From contig NBBA01000001.1 in assembly GCA_002794785.1 (NCBI GenBank), positions 2,418,001 through 2,482,000 on the forward strand: a DNA stretch of 64,000 nt, written 5' to 3'. The position numbers and the translations under genes are program-made. Positions 61,513-64,000 of this stretch are shown here, in pieces. Positions within the stretch are counted from its first letter, which is position 1, and the number at the start of each line of letters is the position of its first letter. The notes beneath the pieces are model-generated. The model saw nothing but the letters and a program-made list of their open reading frames with translations, made no database searches and had not been told where the DNA came from. This DNA comes from Coniferiporia sulphurascens (Eukaryota; Basidiomycota; Agaricomycetes; Hymenochaetales; Hymenochaetaceae).

Positions 61513-63722
61513 ATGTCCTCGCACGATGACAACCAGATAGAGTACGTTTATATCTCTGTTTCAGTCACCGTTCCTGCCATCGGCCCGATTTCGTCCATTT
61601 GGTCCTTGCTCAACACCCTCGTTCTTGCACAGCTACTCGCCAAACAACGCTACAGATTGGAAGGACAAGTACTACGAGGCGGCTGACATGCTTCAGGAGA
61701 CCCGCGCCGAGTTGGACGACTTCCAGCGCAGCAGTAAGGAGCTGGAGGAGGAGCTGGAGAGGGAGCTGGAGCGAACAGAGAAGGCCATGCAGGATCTGAG
61801 AATAAAGGCGACACGCGCTGAGACGGAGCGTGATGACTGGAAGGTGCGTATCTGTCCGCTTCTGTTTCCCTTCAACGTGTGGCCAACCGCGATTGCGGAC
61901 AGGCCAAGTTCATGTCTTTACAAACCACACACAACACCACCTCGACCTCACTCCAGCGTGAGTTGGACCAACTCCGGCAATCTCATCAGCAACTTAAGAT
62001 CCAAATGCGTGAACTGGAAATGGGCAATGATGATTTGGAGCGAAACGAACGTGCAGTTAGCTCGAGTCTAGCAGATGTCGAGTCCAAGTACGCAAAGGCA
62101 CTCGAGGAGAAGATCCTGATCGAACACGAACTTCTTGACAAGGCGAACGTGGAGGAAGAATGTCAGCGGTTAAAGGATGAAGTAAGAGGTGTGGTAACTT
62201 TATCCTTTTTCCATGTGTCCAGCGGTCTCAAGAGTCGCTTTAAGATGCCAACCTTGAAGTTTCTGTGCTGAGGGATCAGCTCGCCCAAGCTCGTTCTTAC
62301 GCCAAAGCACAGGCTCGTTCATCAACAATCGACTCATCTACCTCTGGCACTTCGTCCTTCAGGCCACGCATGCCTTCATCAGATGAGAATATACTCTCCG
62401 AATCACCCCCAACAGAGTTGCAAATGTCCGATTCAATGCCTAAATCGCAGCAGGGGCCTGCTCGGCAGCTTTCTCGGTCATCCTCGGAGTCGTCTACAAA
62501 TTTTGGTACAACGCGGAATGTCTCCTCATCATCTGCGGACTCTATGGTTGGCCGCTCATCGTTGCTCAAGCGAGTTGGCCTTCCGCCTACTTGGGCGGAC
62601 TCGCCGCCGGCTAGCGAGAGGACTGCTACTGCTATGATATCGCGCTCGCATACAGTCTCGACGTTCTCCCCCTCTCGCCTCCCCACAAGTACACCTCGCC
62701 CTGCCTTCCCGCGCGCCCCGACGGAGGCCAGCGTCAGCTCAACGTCTGCTCTTACTTCAAAGAACAGGGGTGTCCAGATGGTGTCCGAGATGCGTGCTCG
62801 AGTGAGAAATTTGGAACAGCGGCTGCATACCCGCGTACCTAGGTTACGAATGGGCAGCATGTCTGGGCGCAAGACTGAGATGGCGACCGCGGCTTCTATG
62901 GCGAGTACAAAGAGCGCTTCCTCCGAATTTAGCACACCGGAGACGCGCAGGACGAACCCCAAGAGAAGGAGCGTCGACCTGGAAAGTGAGAGGAGAATGG
63001 GATCTTCGAGTGCGACCAGGCCAGGCGATACTTCGGGCTGGGTATTAATTATGGAAGAGGCCATGAGTCCATCACCGACGAAAGACAGAGAGAAAGAACG
63101 TCGACGCCTTTCCAGCCCAACCTCATCATCACCATTCAGTCTTTCCTCTTCTATGAACGCCAATAGGACTTCAAACATGAAGACTGCGGGTGTTTCTTTA
63201 ATTGACGCGAATTTTACGAAATCCGGTATTCGTCGACCTCAATCGCGTTTGTCCGGAGATGGGCGAGACAGCACTAGCACCGTCTCAACCACAAGCACAC
63301 TCCCTACACCGACGTCCCGACCCACTACGCCAACGTTTTTACCAATTTCTTCTTCCGGGGCGTTCGGGTCAGGTTTGCCAACAATGAAACGTTCAAACGT
63401 TCCAGGTCAGAAACGATCGTCTCTTGGTACGAGCTCACCTTCGCCAGCTCCGACTTCTTTCCTTCAGCCACCAAATACTTACCGGGATGCACATATTTCA
63501 TCATCCGCAACGTCTACGAACAAATCGTTACCTTCCCCACCGGCCAACGGAACAGCACGCTCCTCTCGACCACCGTCGGTACTTGGGCAAAGTCGGATAG
63601 GGAAACCTGCGTCCGGACGAAGAAGTGCTGGCTCAGACGAGCACAATCCAGGTCCGACCATAAAGGAGATGAGCCGCTTTAGATCGGGCAGTACAACGTC
63701 AGCTGGTCGGAGAGGGCTGTGA
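61513..63722 (+). CDS. NudE/Ndel1-type nuclear distribution protein
   Basis: Coiled-coil partner of LIS1 and dynein, needed for nuclear migration in hyphae. Exon 1 is 61513-61541 (MSSHDDNQI); exon 2 starts at 61633. The conserved coiled coil covers about 180 residues: YEAADMLQETRAELDDFQRS, ELERTEKAMQDLRIKATRAE, SLQRELDQLRQSHQQLKIQM, RELEMGNDDLERNERAVSSS and LEEKILIEHELLDKANVEEE. The stretch NDDLERNERAVSSSL is typical of the NudE family. The last long exon (about 62265-63722) is a Ser/Thr/Pro/Arg-rich disordered tail with MVSEMRARVRNLEQRLHTRV, a further short helix. Stop TGA at 63720-63722. A long antisense frame exists but is a shadow. Confidence 0.9.
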
Positions 63723-64000
63723 CGAGGGTTTTTTTTGTCGTGTTAACGGTCGTGAATAGGTAGACGTTCCTCCGTGTTTTCGAACCTTAACGTTATTTGC
63801 CCCAGACTAGTCTCTCCATCTTATGTTTTCTACCCCGTTTCTTATTTTTCTTTTTCTTTCTGTAATGCTCACCGGTATGCTCTAAGCCTCACCGCCACCG
63901 CTCCTTGGAACCTATTCATATTCGTATTCCCCTGCCCTACTAGTCCGCTTTCTTTTGATATCCCGTGTCAGTCACGATAGGTTATGACGGTAAGATTTAA
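63723..64000. other. 3' flank of NudE gene
   Basis: 278 bp to the window end. T-rich (gggttttttttgtcgtg; ttcttatttttctttttctttctg), consistent with a 3' UTR and terminator. No gene recognised. Confidence 0.4.

Noticed and set aside
62297..63178. 293-codon minus-strand frame under the NudE tail
   Set aside because: It is antisense to a Ser/Arg-rich coding exon whose codon bias keeps the opposite frame open; no domain, no splice sites needed by a neighbour.

Overview
This is a gene-dense nuclear segment of a filamentous basidiomycete, most likely an Agaricomycete (mushroom-forming saprotroph). Genes are split by many short introns, mostly 50-75 nt. Neighbouring genes lie on either strand with short spacers and no operons. 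The proteins are of fungal type: PIL1/LSP1 eisosome protein, VAC8, a GH27 alpha-galactosidase with a CBM1 module, and a secreted GH16 glucanase. Start and end positions were set by reading conserved motifs across splice sites. Gene spans run from start to stop codon and include introns.

Layout. 1-2.6 kb: 3' end of PEX14, GCV3 (glycine cleavage H protein) and a complex I ESSS/NDUFB11 subunit. 2.6-8.65 kb: the accessory-like part, with a foldback palindromic element (about 2895-3130), an orphan ORF, two unrecognised fungal proteins and a TA-flanked MITE (7837-8527). 8.65-27 kb: SPF30, RIO2, NAA40, eIF4E, PIL1, an MTM1/SLC25A39-type carrier, a GYF-domain protein, RPL22 and CBF5. 27-32 kb: VAC8 and the GH16 enzyme. 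32.8-44.8 kb: two large minus-strand ATPases, a DHX29/YLR419W-type helicase and INO80. 45.4-52 kb: fumarase, PEX11, a small CMC1 gene, lipoyl synthase and RPS28. 52.5-64 kb: a GT8 glycosyltransferase, KAE1, the CBM1-GH27 alpha-galactosidase, CSL4, PDH E2 (LAT1) and a NudE homologue.

Themes. Much of the window serves mitochondria (GCV3, ESSS, MTM1-like, FUM1, CMC1, LIP5, LAT1). It includes the lipoylation carrier, the lipoyl synthase and a lipoylated acceptor. Two peroxins are present (PEX14, PEX11). A third group acts on RNA or translation (SPF30, RIO2, NAA40, eIF4E, GYF protein, RPL22, CBF5, DHX29-like, RPS28, KAE1, CSL4). The window is mostly conserved housekeeping DNA. The most notable signals are gene-structure oddities: an 8-nt microexon at the GH16 active site, two GC-AG introns, all-phase-1 introns in VAC8, start codons isolated as whole coding exons in two ribosomal protein genes, and a three-exon CX9C gene with no long ORF. 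Two non-autonomous repeats complete the list. I found no CRISPR array, tRNA, rRNA or biosynthetic cluster.
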